Shown: positions 28,793 through 38,812, counted from the first letter of the stretch. The stretch is DNA of 64,000 nt from Cedecea neteri (GCF_000758325.1 NZ_CP009459.1:2914001-2978000), one strand, 5' to 3'. Notes: a model not told the origin generated them from the sequence alone. A program made the numbers and translations.

Positions 28793-28818
28793 TTAACAGC
28801 CCGTTGCCGGGCTGTTAA
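28793..28818. terminator. hairpin after mepH, copy B
   Basis: TTAACAGCCCG (28793-28803) pairs with CGGGCTGTTAA (28808-28818) across a 4-nt loop. It lies about 45 bp past the mepH stop and shares 20 identical bases with copy A. Confidence 0.6.
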
Positions 28819-28860
28819 CATTTTAATCAGTCTGATTAGCCCGAAAGGGCGTGGATAAGA

Positions 28861-29709
28861 CTAACGAATGGTTTTTGGCGTCATCACCCGGCGGGCACCC
28901 ACGTAGTGGCGCTGCCAGTAATCTTCGCTCAGGGAGGTGATCTGAATATCGCGGCCACTGCGTGGGGACTGAATAAACTTCCCGTTGCCAACGTAAACGC
29001 CAACGTGATCGGCGGTGCCGCGCCCTTGAGTACGGAAGAACACCAGATCGCCGCTTTCCAGTTCGCCACGGTCAACGGAAGAGGCATCTCGCAGGTGATA
29101 CATTTCATTGGCGGTGCGTGGAATACGAATATTCACCAGATCTTTATAAGCGTAATAAATCAACCCGCTGCAGTCGAAACCGGTGCGTGGGGAGGTACCG
29201 CCCCAGCGATACGGCTTACCAATTTGTCCCATCAGCTTGTTCATAGCCGTTTTTTGCGCTTTCTGCACGCGTACTTTATGTGCCTGCGCGATGGTCAGAT
29301 TTTTTTCCGACTTCACCTTAACGCACTGCTTTTTATGCCCTTTACGATGGGTGCATTTTTCAGTGTAGGCAACGGTGGCGGAGGCTGGCTGTAGGGCTAA
29401 TTTCTGCGAGGTTTTTTTGCTGCTGGTTTTAGCGAGGGTGCTGCTTTTGCCTGTGGTGGTGCGTTTAGCCACTTTGGCTTTTGCCGGTGAGGTGTCTTTT
29501 TTACCGGACTTCTTTTTGGTGGAGGCTGTGCTGACCTTCGGTTTTGCTTTCTCTTTACCCTTGTTGCTTTTACTGGTTGTTGTCTTTGCCGGATGGCCTT
29601 TTTGTGCAACAGGATGGCGGACGTGCTCAGACGCCTGCGCCAAAGGTGTATAGGGCAAAGCAAATAGCAGAGCACATAGCGTGATAGAGATTTTATTTAT
29701 CCGCGCCAC
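28861..29709 (-). CDS. mepH: murein DD-endopeptidase MepH (YdhO), NlpC/P60 family
   Basis: 282 residues: signal peptide (MARINKISITLCALLFALPY, cleavage near AQA), a long Lys/Ser/Thr-rich linker (about 30-125), then an NlpC/P60 domain with the catalytic Cys in FDCSGLIYYAY and the His in ADHVGVYVGNGKF. It cleaves D-Ala-mDAP cross-links in the periplasm. E. coli MepH is 271 residues; the difference is in the linker. Confidence 0.94.
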   Translation of the reverse strand: MARINKISITLCALLFALPYTPLAQASEHVRHPVAQKGHPAKTTTSKSNKGKEKAKPKVSTASTKKKSGKKDTSPAKAKVAKRTTTGKSSTLAKTSSKKTSQKLALQPASATVAYTEKCTHRKGHKKQCVKVKSEKNLTIAQAHKVRVQKAQKTAMNKLMGQIGKPYRWGGTSPRTGFDCSGLIYYAYKDLVNIRIPRTANEMYHLRDASSVDRGELESGDLVFFRTQGRGTADHVGVYVGNGKFIQSPRSGRDIQITSLSEDYWQRHYVGARRVMTPKTIR

Positions 29710-30069
29710 TCGTCAATCCCCTGATAAATGAAGGCACGATGCTAACCATCATGCCTGCGTATGATTTTTGCGAAACCCGACGATTCTAATGCATAAAAGC
29801 CGATAATGTTAATAGGCAAATACTATTTAACGGCCAAAAGTGGAAGCTATAGCTAAAAAATTAACCATTCCAGGGTGTTATCCGCTGTTTAATTGATCTC
29901 GAATGAAGCAAATTGCTCATTTTCGCGCGCCGTAAAAGTGTTATTCTTAAAGTATGTTTGCTCGCCGGGGCTAGAAGAAAAACCCTGAGAAAAATGGTGT
30001 TTTCTGCCCGGGGCGCAACTGGCTACAATGGCAGGCTATTGCCGTATCAAGGTTTGAGGAAGCAAGACA
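29710..30069. other. mepH/grxD divergent intergenic region
   Basis: 360 bp, AT-rich in its middle part. It must hold the divergent promoters of mepH and grxD. GAGGAAGC lies ahead of the grxD ATG. I see no gene, repeat or recognisable operator. Confidence 0.6.
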
Positions 30070-30414
30070 ATGAGCACTATTGAAAAAATTCAACGCCAGA
30101 TCGCTGAGAACCCGATTCTTCTCTATATGAAAGGTTCCCCGAAGCTGCCGAGCTGCGGCTTCTCCGCTCAGGCCGTTCAGGCTCTGTCCGCCTGCGGCGA
30201 GCGTTTCGCCTATGTGGATATTCTGCAGAATCCGGACATCCGCGCTGAACTGCCAAAATACGCCAACTGGCCAACTTTCCCGCAGCTGTGGGTGGACGGT
30301 GAGCTGGTCGGCGGCTGCGATATCATCATCGAGATGTACCAGCGTGGTGAGTTGCAGGCACTGATCAAAGAGACCGCAGAGAAGCACAAATCTGAAGAGC
30401 CAGGCGCAGAGTAA
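30070..30414 (+). CDS. grxD: monothiol glutaredoxin GrxD
   Basis: 114 residues. The monothiol CGFS active site is in LPSCGFSAQAV (about residue 30), with WPTFPQLWVDGELVGGCDI giving the TVP-like and GG glutathione-binding elements. It binds a 2Fe-2S cluster as a dimer, with or without a BolA protein, and takes part in Fe-S trafficking. Confidence 0.97.
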   Translation: MSTIEKIQRQIAENPILLYMKGSPKLPSCGFSAQAVQALSACGERFAYVDILQNPDIRAELPKYANWPTFPQLWVDGELVGGCDIIIEMYQRGELQALIKETAEKHKSEEPGAE

Positions 30415-30428
30415 TCTCGCCTGCCAGT

Positions 30429-30457
30429 AAAAAAGCGACCCTTAGGTCGCTTTTTTT
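30429..30457. terminator. terminator between grxD and rnt
   Basis: AAAAAAGCGACC (30429-30440) pairs with GGTCGCTTTTTT (30445-30456). T runs occur on both strands, and the stem touches the rnt stop codon. Confidence 0.93.
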
Positions 30458-31115
30458 ATGCCTCAGATTCAGGCTCGTCTGCCAACGGCAGTGGCCAGCC
30501 GCCGAGGCGCTTCCAGCGGTTGACGATTTCGCAGAACAGCAGGGCGGTCTGCTCGGTGTCGTACAGGGCGGAGTGGGCCTGCGAGCTGTCAAACTTCTGG
30601 CCTGCGGCGATGCAGGCTTTTGCCAGCACGGTTTGCCCCAGCACCAGGCCGCTCAGGGCCGCGGTATCAAACGTCACAAACGGGTGGAATGGGTTACGTT
30701 TTAATGATGCGCGCTCAGCGGCGGCCATCATAAAGCTGTGGTCGAACGTGGCGTTGTGCGCCACCATAATCGCCCGGCTACAGCCGCTGTCTTTAATGCC
30801 TTTGCGCACGGTTTTGAAAATCGCGTGGAGGGCATCGTATTCGCTGACGGCACCACGCAGGGGGTTATGCGGGTCAATACCGTTGAACGCCAGGGCTTCA
30901 GGCTGCAGGTTCGCACCTTCAAACGGATCGACATGGAAGTGCAGGGTTTCGTCGGGGGATAACCAGCCGTCTTCATCCATCTTCAGGGTAACGGCGGCGA
31001 TTTCCAGTAATGCATCAGTTTTGGCGTTAAAACCTGCGGTTTCAACGTCGATCACTACCGGATAAAAACCACGAAAACGGTCGCACAGGCCATGCAATTG
31101 CGTGTTGTCTGACAT
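30456..31115 (-). CDS. rnt: ribonuclease T
   Basis: 219 residues with the DEDD exonuclease motifs: VIDVETAGF (Exo I), [11 protein letters not shown] (Exo II) and [11 protein letters not shown] (Exo III, DEDDh type). It trims the 3' ends of tRNA and other stable RNAs as a dimer. E. coli RNase T is 215 residues. Confidence 0.97.
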   Translation of the reverse strand: MSDNTQLHGLCDRFRGFYPVVIDVETAGFNAKTDALLEIAAVTLKMDEDGWLSPDETLHFHVDPFEGANLQPEALAFNGIDPHNPLRGAVSEYDALHAIFKTVRKGIKDSGCSRAIMVAHNATFDHSFMMAAAERASLKRNPFHPFVTFDTAALSGLVLGQTVLAKACIAAGQKFDSSQAHSALYDTEQTALLFCEIVNRWKRLGGWPLPLADEPESEA

Positions 31116-31179
31116 CAGCTTCTCTTAATACGGGGAAAATGCAGCGCGCATTATGGCAAATTTCGGGGAGTGTTGCAGT

Positions 31180-31202
31180 AAGGGGCGCACAACACGCCCC
31201 TT
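31180..31202 (-). terminator. hairpin after gloA
   Basis: AAGGGGCG and CGCCCCTT form an 8-bp stem with a 7-nt loop just beyond the gloA stop. The T run on the minus strand is poor. Confidence 0.45.
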
Positions 31203-31225
31203 GTTTGACGCTAATCGTCTGAAAA

Positions 31226-31633
31226 TCAGTTACCCAGACCTTTACCCGCATGCTTCTCTTCGATCAGCTCGATTTTGTAACCGTCCGGATCTTCAACAAA
31301 AGCGATAACGGTGGTGCCGCCTTTTACCGGGCCGGCTTCACGGGTCACGTTGCCGCCGTTATTACGAATGCGTTCGCAGGCGTCGGCGGCGTTATCCACG
31401 CTCAGCGCGATATGGCCGTAAGCGGTGCCCAGCTCATAGCTGTCCACGCCCCAGTTATAAGTCAGTTCGATAACCGCCGTGTCGCTTTCATCGCCATAGC
31501 CGACAAACGCGAGAGAGTATTTGTACTCGGTATTTTCGCTGGTGCGCAGCAGTTTCATGCCCAGCACTTTGGTGTAGAACTCGATGGAGCGTTGCAGGTC
31601 GCCAACGCGCAGCATGGTATGAAGTAGACGCAT
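31226..31633 (-). CDS. gloA: glyoxalase I (lactoylglutathione lyase) GloA
   Basis: 135 residues, the E. coli length. Ni2+ ligands His5, Glu56 and His74 are present by count, and the fourth is in YKIELIEE. It isomerises the methylglyoxal-glutathione hemithioacetal. It lies downstream of nemA in the nemR-nemA-gloA order, with a hairpin between. Confidence 0.97.
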   Translation of the reverse strand: MRLLHTMLRVGDLQRSIEFYTKVLGMKLLRTSENTEYKYSLAFVGYGDESDTAVIELTYNWGVDSYELGTAYGHIALSVDNAADACERIRNNGGNVTREAGPVKGGTTVIAFVEDPDGYKIELIEEKHAGKGLGN

Positions 31634-31677
31634 AAAATCCTCGTCGAATGAGACAGTTATTTCTGGAGTCGTTGAGT

Positions 31678-31701
31678 ATAGCGGCGTTTGCGCGCCGCTA
31701 T
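31678..31701 (-). terminator. hairpin between nemA and gloA
   Basis: ATAGCGGCG (31678-31686) pairs with CGCCGCTAT (31693-31701) across 6 nt. There is no clear T run, so it probably attenuates nemRA readthrough into gloA rather than stopping it. Confidence 0.5.
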
Positions 31702-31721
31702 CAATGAAAGGAACAGCGGAG

Positions 31722-32819
31722 TTACAGGGTTGGGTAGTCGGTGTAGCCTTCCGCGCCGCCGCCGTAGAAGGACTCAGGGCGCTGTGGGTTCAGCTCGGCA
31801 TTTTTGTGCAGACGAGCCACCAGGTCCGGGTTGGCGATGAAGGAGCGACCAAACGCGACCGCATCGATCAGGCCTTTACCGATCAGATCTTCTGCTTTCT
31901 CCGGGGTATAAGCACCTGCGCCAACGATCACACCGCTGAAACGCTCGCGGACTTTGGCACGGAATGCTTCGGTGTACGGTTCGCCACCCGCCCAGTCCGG
32001 CTCGGACATGTGCAGGTAGGCAATGCCGCGTTTACCCAGCTCTTCAATCAGGTACAGCGCGTCACCTTCTTCGTTCGGGCCGTTGTCCACGTTCTGGAAC
32101 GAACCGATTGGCGACACGCGGATCCCGATACGATCGGCGCCCCATTCTTTGATCCCGGCATCAACCACTTCCAGCACCAGGCGAGCGCGGTTTTCACGGC
32201 TGCCGCCGTATTCGTCAGTACGGTGGTTAGAAGAAGGGGACAGGAACTGGTGCAGCAGGTAGCCGTGGGCGGAGTGCAGCTCAACCAGATCAAAGCCCGC
32301 ATCGCGAGCGTTACCAATCGCCTTGCGGAAGTCGTCCACGATGCCTGGAATTTCGCTCAGTTCCAGCGCGCGAGGCATGGAAGTATCTTCGCGAACGGCG
32401 TTGCCGTTTTCGTCACGCAGCGAGGTACGGGTTCCGGCACTCAGCGCGGAAGGCGCGACCGGAGCCTGCTGGCCAGGCTGAAGAGTAAAGTGGGAAATAC
32501 GGCCGGTGTGCCACAGCTGCACCGCCATGTGGCCTTTTTCCGCGTGCACGCCCGCAGTGATTTTTTTCCACGCGGCGATTTGCTCTTCGCTGTGCAGGCC
32601 CGGAGCGCCAGCGTAGCCTTTAGCCTGGGCGGACATCTGGGTTGCTTCGCTGATGATAAGCCCGGCACTGGCGCGCTGGCGGTAATATTCGCCCATCAGC
32701 GGGGTTGGAATATCGCCCGGCTCAATGCTGCGCAAGCGCGTCAGCGGAGCCATAAAAATACGGTTTGGTACGGTAATAGCGCCAACTTTGAGCGGCGTAA
32801 ACAGTTTATCTGCTGACAT
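31722..32819 (-). CDS. nemA: N-ethylmaleimide reductase NemA (Old Yellow Enzyme family)
   Basis: 365 residues, the E. coli length. It is an FMN TIM-barrel with GRISH (near residue 95), [20 protein letters not shown] and [13 protein letters not shown] at the phosphate-binding end. It reduces electrophilic alkenes and nitro compounds with NADPH. It lies 53 bp downstream of nemR, with an extra NemR-box-like palindrome in that gap. Confidence 0.96.
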   Translation of the reverse strand: MSADKLFTPLKVGAITVPNRIFMAPLTRLRSIEPGDIPTPLMGEYYRQRASAGLIISEATQMSAQAKGYAGAPGLHSEEQIAAWKKITAGVHAEKGHMAVQLWHTGRISHFTLQPGQQAPVAPSALSAGTRTSLRDENGNAVREDTSMPRALELSEIPGIVDDFRKAIGNARDAGFDLVELHSAHGYLLHQFLSPSSNHRTDEYGGSRENRARLVLEVVDAGIKEWGADRIGIRVSPIGSFQNVDNGPNEEGDALYLIEELGKRGIAYLHMSEPDWAGGEPYTEAFRAKVRERFSGVIVGAGAYTPEKAEDLIGKGLIDAVAFGRSFIANPDLVARLHKNAELNPQRPESFYGGGAEGYTDYPTL

Positions 32820-32833
32820 GGTTTTTCCTCAAG

Positions 32834-32848
32834 TAGACCGGTCGTCTA
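32834..32848 (-). promoter_or_regulatory. NemR-box-like palindrome between nemR and nemA
   Basis: TAGACCGGTCGTCTA shares the TAGAC...GTCTA arms with the site upstream of nemR. It lies 15-29 bp before the nemA ATG, so NemR may also act directly on nemA expression. Confidence 0.6.
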
Positions 32849-32872
32849 GTAATTCAGTAAATAAAAAACCTG

Positions 32873-33472
32873 TCAGGCGACAGGTTCTGCCAATAGGATC
32901 CTTACGTGTGCTAACGCGCTTTCCAACGGCAGCGCGCTGCGGGAAATTTTTGCCTGCAGGCTGGCGCCTAACCACAGTGAGTACAGCACCATGGCCTGCT
33001 CCAGCGCTTCGCCTTCAAAGCGCAGGCTTTTTTCGCTGCGGCCTTTCGCCAGCGCATCGGCGAGCAGGGAGATGACCTGCGAGCCGCCGTTGTTCAGCGC
33101 GCCACGCATATCTTCCGAAAGGTCACAGACTTCTGCTGAGAGTTTCACTATCAGGCAGTTACTCAGGTTCCCGCTCTGGCAGAAGTAGCTCAGCATGTCC
33201 TGGTACCACTTCAGCAGGCGCTGGCGATAATTGCCTTCGCCGTGCGAAAAGTGTTCCGCCACGCGCAGATTAGAAGCCTGGTAATAGCGCTCCAGCATCG
33301 CCACGCCAAACGCTTCTTTCGAGCGGAAGTAGTGGTAGAAAGAGCCTTTGGGCACTTCTGCGGTGCGCAATAATTCGCTTAACCCCATGCCGGTAAAGCC
33401 CCGGGCAAGGCACAGCCGCTCGCCAATGGCGAGGAGATGTTCGCGAGTGTCGTGTTCAGGATGTCGATTCAT
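32873..33472 (-). CDS. nemR: TetR-family electrophile/bleach-sensing repressor NemR
   Basis: 199 residues with an N-terminal TetR helix-turn-helix (about 26-49, MGLSELLRTAEVPKGSFYHYF). By count Cys21, Cys106 and Lys175 are all kept; the Cys106-Lys175 pair is the reported redox switch of E. coli NemR. It represses nemRA(-gloA) until modified by electrophiles, hypochlorite or methylglyoxal. Confidence 0.96.
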   Translation of the reverse strand: MNRHPEHDTREHLLAIGERLCLARGFTGMGLSELLRTAEVPKGSFYHYFRSKEAFGVAMLERYYQASNLRVAEHFSHGEGNYRQRLLKWYQDMLSYFCQSGNLSNCLIVKLSAEVCDLSEDMRGALNNGGSQVISLLADALAKGRSEKSLRFEGEALEQAMVLYSLWLGASLQAKISRSALPLESALAHVRILLAEPVA

Positions 33473-33486
33473 GCGCTCAAATGTAG

Positions 33487-33502
33487 TAGACCAGTCAGTC
33501 TA
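33487..33502 (-). promoter_or_regulatory. NemR operator upstream of nemR
   Basis: TAGACCAGTCAGTCTA, an imperfect palindrome 15-30 bp upstream of the nemR start, matches the known NemR box (TAGAC...GTCTA). Confidence 0.75.
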
Positions 33503-33543
33503 ATGCAATAGGGGGCGAGCACTTTTTTGTGACCGCAGTTGCA

Positions 33544-34185
33544 TTATTCCTTGTGGACGTCAGCCAGCCAACGTTTTTTGCCGTAGCGGCTAATGGCGCT
33601 GATGTAGTTTGCGGGCGTCACCATTTTCATCACGTTTTTATTGCTGCGGAACAGCGAAGTGTAGTCTTTGTAAAACACGGAGGCGACGAGGATTATCACC
33701 AGCAGACCGGCCAGAATGCTGACCAGACGAGTCAGCACGGTATGCCACCAACGCGCTGGCTGCACCTTCACCAGGGATAGCAAAAGAGCGGGGATAATCC
33801 CCAGCAGGGCCAGCCAGCTCACCAACTGAGGTGTGACGAATGTTTTGGCTTGCTGAGCATCTGCCCCAAACACGTTGACCATCATGTTTTTATCGATAAC
33901 GGCGCCGTAGGTGAACACAAAATAGTTGCTTGCCGCGCAGCCGATGACCAAAAACACCAGGACGGGTTTCCGCAGCCAGGGCAGATTCACCACGCTGAAA
34001 ATCGTCAGCCAGGCGCAAAACAGTACCAGCGGCACGGAAGCGGCAAATAACCAGCTACGGAGCGAGTCCGGGGCAATTAACTGCCAGCTGCGGTGGATAA
34101 AAAGAGCATTGATCAATGTGAAGAAAAAGGCGCAGCAAAGGTTAAATTGCGAATCGTTACACTGTAACTTTTTCAAAAAGTTCAT
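33544..34185 (-). CDS. stand-alone N-terminal membrane domain of an EptA-like phosphoethanolamine transferase (probable remnant)
   Basis: 213 residues with five membrane helices and the EptA N-terminal features (CAFFFTLINALFIHRSW, KPVLVFLVIGCAASNYFVFTYG, DKNMMVNVFGAD, FYKDYTSLFRSNKN). Full-length lipid A phosphoethanolamine transferases are about 540 residues, with a periplasmic sulfatase-fold catalytic domain. Here the frame stops at YGKKRWLADVHKE, where that domain should begin, and no trace of it lies in the 70 bp before nemR. It should be inactive as a transferase. It could be a decayed gene or a repurposed membrane protein. E. coli has no such gene here. Confidence 0.75.
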   Translation of the reverse strand: MNFLKKLQCNDSQFNLCCAFFFTLINALFIHRSWQLIAPDSLRSWLFAASVPLVLFCAWLTIFSVVNLPWLRKPVLVFLVIGCAASNYFVFTYGAVIDKNMMVNVFGADAQQAKTFVTPQLVSWLALLGIIPALLLSLVKVQPARWWHTVLTRLVSILAGLLVIILVASVFYKDYTSLFRSNKNVMKMVTPANYISAISRYGKKRWLADVHKE

Positions 34186-34352
34186 ATAAGCCGTGAAGAC
34201 AAAACAGAATATTTGCCAGAGTAGAGAGAGAAGATTAGCTGAACCTTAATTTTCAGTCGCTTTCCGATAAAGGGTGATTTTTTAGCCGCCCCGCTTGCAT
34301 CCGGGGCAGAGTCAGGCTTCAATTGATGCAAAGTCGTTAATGAGGCGGGTTA

Positions 34353-34592
34353 GTGTCCGAACAGCTAGAGTTCTTCCCCATTCAAAGCCCCTGTCGCGGG
34401 ATCTGCCAGTCGGATGAACGAGGCTTCTGCCGTGGTTGCATGCGCAGCCGGGACGAGCGCTTCCAGTGGCAGCAAATGAGCGATGCCCAAAAGCAGGACG
34501 TACTGCGTCTCTGCCGCCAGCGCTTATTGCGCAAGTTACGAGCAAACAAGCCAAATTCTCCTGAAGAACCTGAGCAGCCCTCACTGTTTTAA
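34353..34592 (+). CDS. ydhL: DUF1289 protein YdhL
   Basis: 79 residues from a GTG start, the E. coli length. It has the DUF1289 cysteine pattern SPCRGICQSDERGFCRGCMRS, a likely metal-binding cluster, and ends EEPEQPSLF. Function is unknown. It is followed by ydhF. Confidence 0.9.
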   Translation: MSEQLEFFPIQSPCRGICQSDERGFCRGCMRSRDERFQWQQMSDAQKQDVLRLCRQRLLRKLRANKPNSPEEPEQPSLF

Positions 34593-34647
34593 TCATTCCG
34601 CACCGCTATACTCGGGGCAGTTTTTTCCCTTTTTGAGGTTATTTTTT

Positions 34648-35544
34648 ATGGTACAGCGTATTACGATTGCCCCGCAGGGTCCGGAGTTTTCACGCCTGGT
34701 GATGGGCTACTGGCGTTTGATGGAATGGAACATGTCCGCGCGCGAACTGGCGAGCTTTATTGAAGAGCACGTTGAGATGGGGATCACCACGGCGGATCAC
34801 GCCGATATTTACGGCGGTTACGCGTGTGAAGCGGCCTTCGGTGAAGCGATGCGTCTGGTGCCGCATCTGCGCAGCAAAATGGAGATTGTCACCAAGTGCG
34901 GTATCGCCACCACGGCGAAGCCTGAAAATGCTCTTGGCCACTACATTACCGATCGCGATTACATCATCAGCAGTGCAGAAAGCTCGCTGAAAAAACTGGC
35001 CACCGACTATCTGGATTTGCTGCTGATCCACCGCCCGGACCCGCTGATGGACGCCGACGAAGTGGCGGAAGCCTTCACCGCGCTGCATCACAGCGGCAAG
35101 GTGCGCCACTTCGGCGTGTCTAACTTTACCCCGGCGCAGTTCTCGCTGCTGCAGTCTCGCCTGCCGTTCACCCTGGCAACAAACCAGGTTGAGCTTTCGC
35201 CGGTGCACCAGCCGCTGCTGCTGGACGGCACGCTGGACCAGCTCCAGCAGCTGCGCATTCGTCCGATGGCGTGGTCCTGCCTTGGCGGCGGCCGTCTGTT
35301 TAATGACGATGAATTCCAGCCGCTGCGCGCCGAGCTGCAGAAAGTGGCGGAAGAGCTTGGGGCCGACACCATCGAGCAGGTGGTTTATGCCTGGGTAATG
35401 CGTCTGCCGTCCTCACCGCTGCCGATTATCGGGTCCGGCAAAATCGAGCGCGTGCGCTCTGCCATCCACTCGCTGTCTCTGGAGATGACCCGTCAGCAGT
35501 GGTTCCGCATTCGTAAGGCCGCGCTCGGCTACGACGTGCCTTAA
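34648..35544 (+). CDS. ydhF: aldo/keto reductase family oxidoreductase YdhF
   Basis: 298 residues from ATG 34648, the E. coli length; the longer frame overlaps ydhL. It has AKR landmarks: the catalytic Asp/Tyr region ADHADIYGGY, the Lys in IVTKCGI, the His in LLIHRPDPL, and the NADPH-binding IIGSGKIERV. Substrate unknown. It ends 3 bp from the convergent ydhK stop. Confidence 0.95.
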   Translation: MVQRITIAPQGPEFSRLVMGYWRLMEWNMSARELASFIEEHVEMGITTADHADIYGGYACEAAFGEAMRLVPHLRSKMEIVTKCGIATTAKPENALGHYITDRDYIISSAESSLKKLATDYLDLLLIHRPDPLMDADEVAEAFTALHHSGKVRHFGVSNFTPAQFSLLQSRLPFTLATNQVELSPVHQPLLLDGTLDQLQQLRIRPMAWSCLGGGRLFNDDEFQPLRAELQKVAEELGADTIEQVVYAWVMRLPSSPLPIIGSGKIERVRSAIHSLSLEMTRQQWFRIRKAALGYDVP

Positions 35545-35547
35545 TCG

Positions 35548-37569
35548 TTACTTACCGTCTGCCAGGGTTCCGGCAGGCGGTGCCTGTTCCAGCTGGGACA
35601 GCGAGCAGTAAAGCCGCCAGATAATTCCCGCCAGTTCCCGCGCCGCCGGGTCGTGATGGTGCGACAGCGTGTCGCACATTCTTTGCAGCTCTTTCAGTGA
35701 TTCCGTCAGCGGCCTTTGCAGCACACCTCGTTCACTCATCACATCCCGTAGCGTGTGCAGGCAAACGTCTCTGACCATCGACAGCGGGTCGGAGCGTGTT
35801 TCCCACCCGCGCAGCTGCCAGACCACGTGCGAGCAGTTGAGCAGCACCACGCCCCAGCGCAGAAGCCAGCGGCGGGCCGCTTCTTCTTTACTGCTGCTAA
35901 GCTGGCTGATGTGGTGGTACACCAGCGACTCAAACTGGCTCTCGCTGTGCTGCGGTTTGCGACTGAGCTGGTCGATAAACCCGCGCCGCAGCGCCCGGAT
36001 ATGGCGGCGGCTTCGGCGGGTGTCGGAGCTGGGGCGCAGCACCGAAAAAGCCAGCCATGAAATGCCCACGCCGAGGACTTTGGCGAGGTTGTCATTCATA
36101 AACCCGGCAAAGTCGTACACAGGCGGATTGCTGACCGACAGAAACGATCCCATAAAGACAATGAGCTGCCCCCAAAGCGCGGCGCGTTTCGCCTGCTGAA
36201 GTTTCAGCAACTGCATGGTGAGCAGCAGCGGCAGCAGGAAAATAAGGAACTGCCACAGCTGGGTGACCTGAATCATCAGGCCAAATTTCACCAGGAAACT
36301 GAACAGCGACAGCCAAAGCAGAGTGCGCATCAGCAGCGTGAGCGAGCCGAGCGGCGAGGCGACCGAAGAGTAGAGCACACAGCTAATGGCGGCGAGGGAC
36401 AGCGCGCCGCCGCCGGACTCCCACTGGGTACCGATGCACCAGGCGCCGGTCAGGACGATCGTCGCAAAAGTGCGCACGGCACTCCACAGCGCTTCGGCAT
36501 TGTCGGTATGACGCGCCAGCGGCGGGGCTTCGGGCGGCGTAATCACCGACACCGGCGTGGCGTTTTCCAGTTCCCGTAGCCAGCGACTGCTGTTGAGATA
36601 GAGCCAGCAGAAATAGCGCAGGCGGTGCCAGAATGCCTGATGGCGATAATCGTCCTGGGAATGGGGGGCGATTTGCTGCAGCAGCCTGGCGACGGTGTAT
36701 TTATCGGCGTTGGGCTTTGCCAGCTCCCGCAGCAGGCTGTCCAGCACCGACCAGATATTGGCGGGTGCCTCCGGCCAGTTGAGCAGCATTCGGCGCAGGC
36801 TGGATATCACGCTGGTCAGCCGGAGTTGCTGGTGGAGCAGGTAGTTCAGCAGGTTATTCTGCCGACGGAAGCGGTAATGGCTCCAGAAGGCCTGAATACG
36901 CAGCAAATTCATGGTCAGGATCTGGCCGATAATCCCTTCATGCGCGGTACGAATGGCATCGGTCGTCTCCGGCTGCCAGAGTAGGCTGGCGTGTTCGAGC
37001 AGCCTGGCGTGCATGTTCTTCAGGGCGCTGACCAGGGCGCTGCCGTCCGAGGTGCTGGGCAGCACCATCATCATAAAGCCGCCGCACAATATCCCGACCA
37101 CCACTTCGCACACGCGGGCCTGGGCGATGTCCCACAGCTCCGTCGATTCCACGGTATTGATCATCGGGAAGGCGATGATGGCGGCGGTGTACCCGGCGAG
37201 CATGAACGCGTAGGCCACGTTATTTTGAAAATGGCTGGAGGCCCAGGTACACAGCGCCAGCCAGCTTGCCATGGCGAAGGTGAACAGCCAGGGATCGTTC
37301 AGCGCGTTGCCGGCAATCATTAACGAGGCCGCAGCCCCGATAAAACTGCCCGCAATACGCCCCAGACTTTTGCTTATTACGCCGCCAACGGTGGGGAAGC
37401 TCACCACAGCGGCGGAGGTCATCGCCCAATAGGGCTCATCCAGATTCAGGCCGTAGGCAATGGCCAGCGCCATGCCCATCGCAATGGCGTTCCGCAGCGC
37501 ATAGCGCCATTGCCCGCCGGTGGCTTTTCCCCACGGCGTGTTATGCCACGCCAGAAAACTGAGATTCAT
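35548..37569 (-). CDS. ydhK: FUSC-family (AaeB-like) efflux transporter YdhK
   Basis: 673 residues with two blocks of about five to six membrane helices (about 25-165 and 365-500), each followed by a cytoplasmic region, as in the aromatic-acid exporter AaeB. It forms a tripartite-type pump with the membrane-fusion protein YdhJ (start overlapping by one base) and YdhI. The ydhIJK operon is divergent from slyA and is a SlyA target in E. coli. Confidence 0.94.
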   Translation of the reverse strand: MNLSFLAWHNTPWGKATGGQWRYALRNAIAMGMALAIAYGLNLDEPYWAMTSAAVVSFPTVGGVISKSLGRIAGSFIGAAASLMIAGNALNDPWLFTFAMASWLALCTWASSHFQNNVAYAFMLAGYTAAIIAFPMINTVESTELWDIAQARVCEVVVGILCGGFMMMVLPSTSDGSALVSALKNMHARLLEHASLLWQPETTDAIRTAHEGIIGQILTMNLLRIQAFWSHYRFRRQNNLLNYLLHQQLRLTSVISSLRRMLLNWPEAPANIWSVLDSLLRELAKPNADKYTVARLLQQIAPHSQDDYRHQAFWHRLRYFCWLYLNSSRWLRELENATPVSVITPPEAPPLARHTDNAEALWSAVRTFATIVLTGAWCIGTQWESGGGALSLAAISCVLYSSVASPLGSLTLLMRTLLWLSLFSFLVKFGLMIQVTQLWQFLIFLLPLLLTMQLLKLQQAKRAALWGQLIVFMGSFLSVSNPPVYDFAGFMNDNLAKVLGVGISWLAFSVLRPSSDTRRSRRHIRALRRGFIDQLSRKPQHSESQFESLVYHHISQLSSSKEEAARRWLLRWGVVLLNCSHVVWQLRGWETRSDPLSMVRDVCLHTLRDVMSERGVLQRPLTESLKELQRMCDTLSHHHDPAARELAGIIWRLYCSLSQLEQAPPAGTLADGK

Positions 37570-38426
37570 CAGGGCTGAACGCTAACGGTACAGGTGGTGC
37601 CCGACACCAGCGTCACGCCTTCAGGAATAGTATCCAGGCTAATGCGCACCGGCACGCGCTGTGCAAGGCGAACCCACGGCACGTTCGGCTTAATGTCCGG
37701 GACCAGGTCGCTGTCGCTTTCGATGCTTTGGTCGTAGATCGCGCGGCCAATACTTTCTACTTTGCCGCTCAGTTTTTGGTTGCCGTTGTACAGCACGATC
37801 TGCACGGCATTACCCGGCTGAATGCGGCGTAGCTTGGTCTCTTCGAAATAGCCCACAACGTAAAACGAGTGGCTGTCTACCAGCGCGAAGACCGGCTTGC
37901 CTTCGCTGGCGTAATTCCCGATGCGGGAGGTCAGGTTCGTGACCCAGCCGTCCACCGGTGCGGTCACCGTGGTTTGTGAAAGCTGCCACTGGGCCTGCTC
38001 CAGCGTGGCCTGGGCGACTTTCACCGCCGCCTGCATCGCTTTGACATTAATGTTGGCGGTGTCCATGTCTTCGGCGGAAATGTAGTTGCGGGGCAGATTC
38101 TGGCGGCGGTTTGCCTCGTTGCTGGCTTTGGCCAGATCGGACTGGGCCTTCGCCAGCTGCGCCTCGGCATTCAGTACCGCAATGTGGTAAGGCGTGGCGT
38201 CGAGGGTGAACAGCGTCGTGCCTTTACTCACGAACTGGTTGTCTTTCACGCTCAGGCTAACGATGGTCCCGGACACCTGTGGCGTAATGCTCACCTGTTC
38301 GGCGCGCACTTTACCGTCCCTTGTCCAGGGCGACTGCATGTAATAGTTCCATAACAGCCAGCCTGCAAGCAGCGCAGCGGCAAAAACGATGAGGGTAGAA
38401 AAGTACTTTATTGTTTTGAGATTCAT
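37569..38426 (-). CDS. ydhJ: HlyD-family membrane fusion protein YdhJ
   Basis: 285 residues with an N-terminal membrane anchor (about 8-30), the lipoyl-like [19 protein letters not shown], an alpha-helical hairpin (about 75-150, Ala/Gln/Lys-rich) and a barrel domain with [27 protein letters not shown]. It bridges YdhK to the outer membrane or periplasm. It lies 4 bp from ydhI. Confidence 0.95.
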   Translation of the reverse strand: MNLKTIKYFSTLIVFAAALLAGWLLWNYYMQSPWTRDGKVRAEQVSITPQVSGTIVSLSVKDNQFVSKGTTLFTLDATPYHIAVLNAEAQLAKAQSDLAKASNEANRRQNLPRNYISAEDMDTANINVKAMQAAVKVAQATLEQAQWQLSQTTVTAPVDGWVTNLTSRIGNYASEGKPVFALVDSHSFYVVGYFEETKLRRIQPGNAVQIVLYNGNQKLSGKVESIGRAIYDQSIESDSDLVPDIKPNVPWVRLAQRVPVRISLDTIPEGVTLVSGTTCTVSVQP

Positions 38427-38430
38427 TGCG

Positions 38431-38667
38431 TTACCACATCACCAAAAAAGCCATGCCGGCGCTGACGGACAGCGCGAAAAGGGATAAGTCCATCAGCGTG
38501 GGGTGCCAGATCTCACCGGAGTAAATCCAGTCGCGCAGCAAACGGTGGACGACAAGCCAGATAAAAAAGCCGACAAACACGGCCTTGAACAGCGGAGGAA
38601 AGTAGACCGATGCCCCGACCACAAGATCCTGAAGCGGGAAGCCGGAGGGGCTAAAAGTGAGACTCAC
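38431..38667 (-). CDS. ydhI: DUF1656 (AaeX-like) membrane protein YdhI
   Basis: Using GTG at 38667 gives 78 residues, exactly the E. coli YdhI length and N-terminal context ([20 protein letters not shown]); an upstream Met would add 16 unsupported residues. AAGGA lies upstream. Two membrane helices are visible. It is the first gene of ydhIJK. Confidence 0.92.
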   Translation of the reverse strand: MSLTFSPSGFPLQDLVVGASVYFPPLFKAVFVGFFIWLVVHRLLRDWIYSGEIWHPTLMDLSLFALSVSAGMAFLVMW

Positions 38668-38812
38668 GTAGTGATAATCCTTTAAAAAACGGGGGTAGCT
38701 GCCGTTTCCCCTCACTTAGATGTAGAATAAAAGTATAGCTGGTTGCATAACTTCAGTGAAAGTAAGGGATTTGTTTTTAACAATTAATGCCTGCACAATA
38801 GTCTAAAATCAG

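Noticed and set aside
31704..32816. Long plus-strand open frame opposite nemA
   Set aside because: It is a shadow of nemA; the nemA product is an unambiguous Old Yellow Enzyme.
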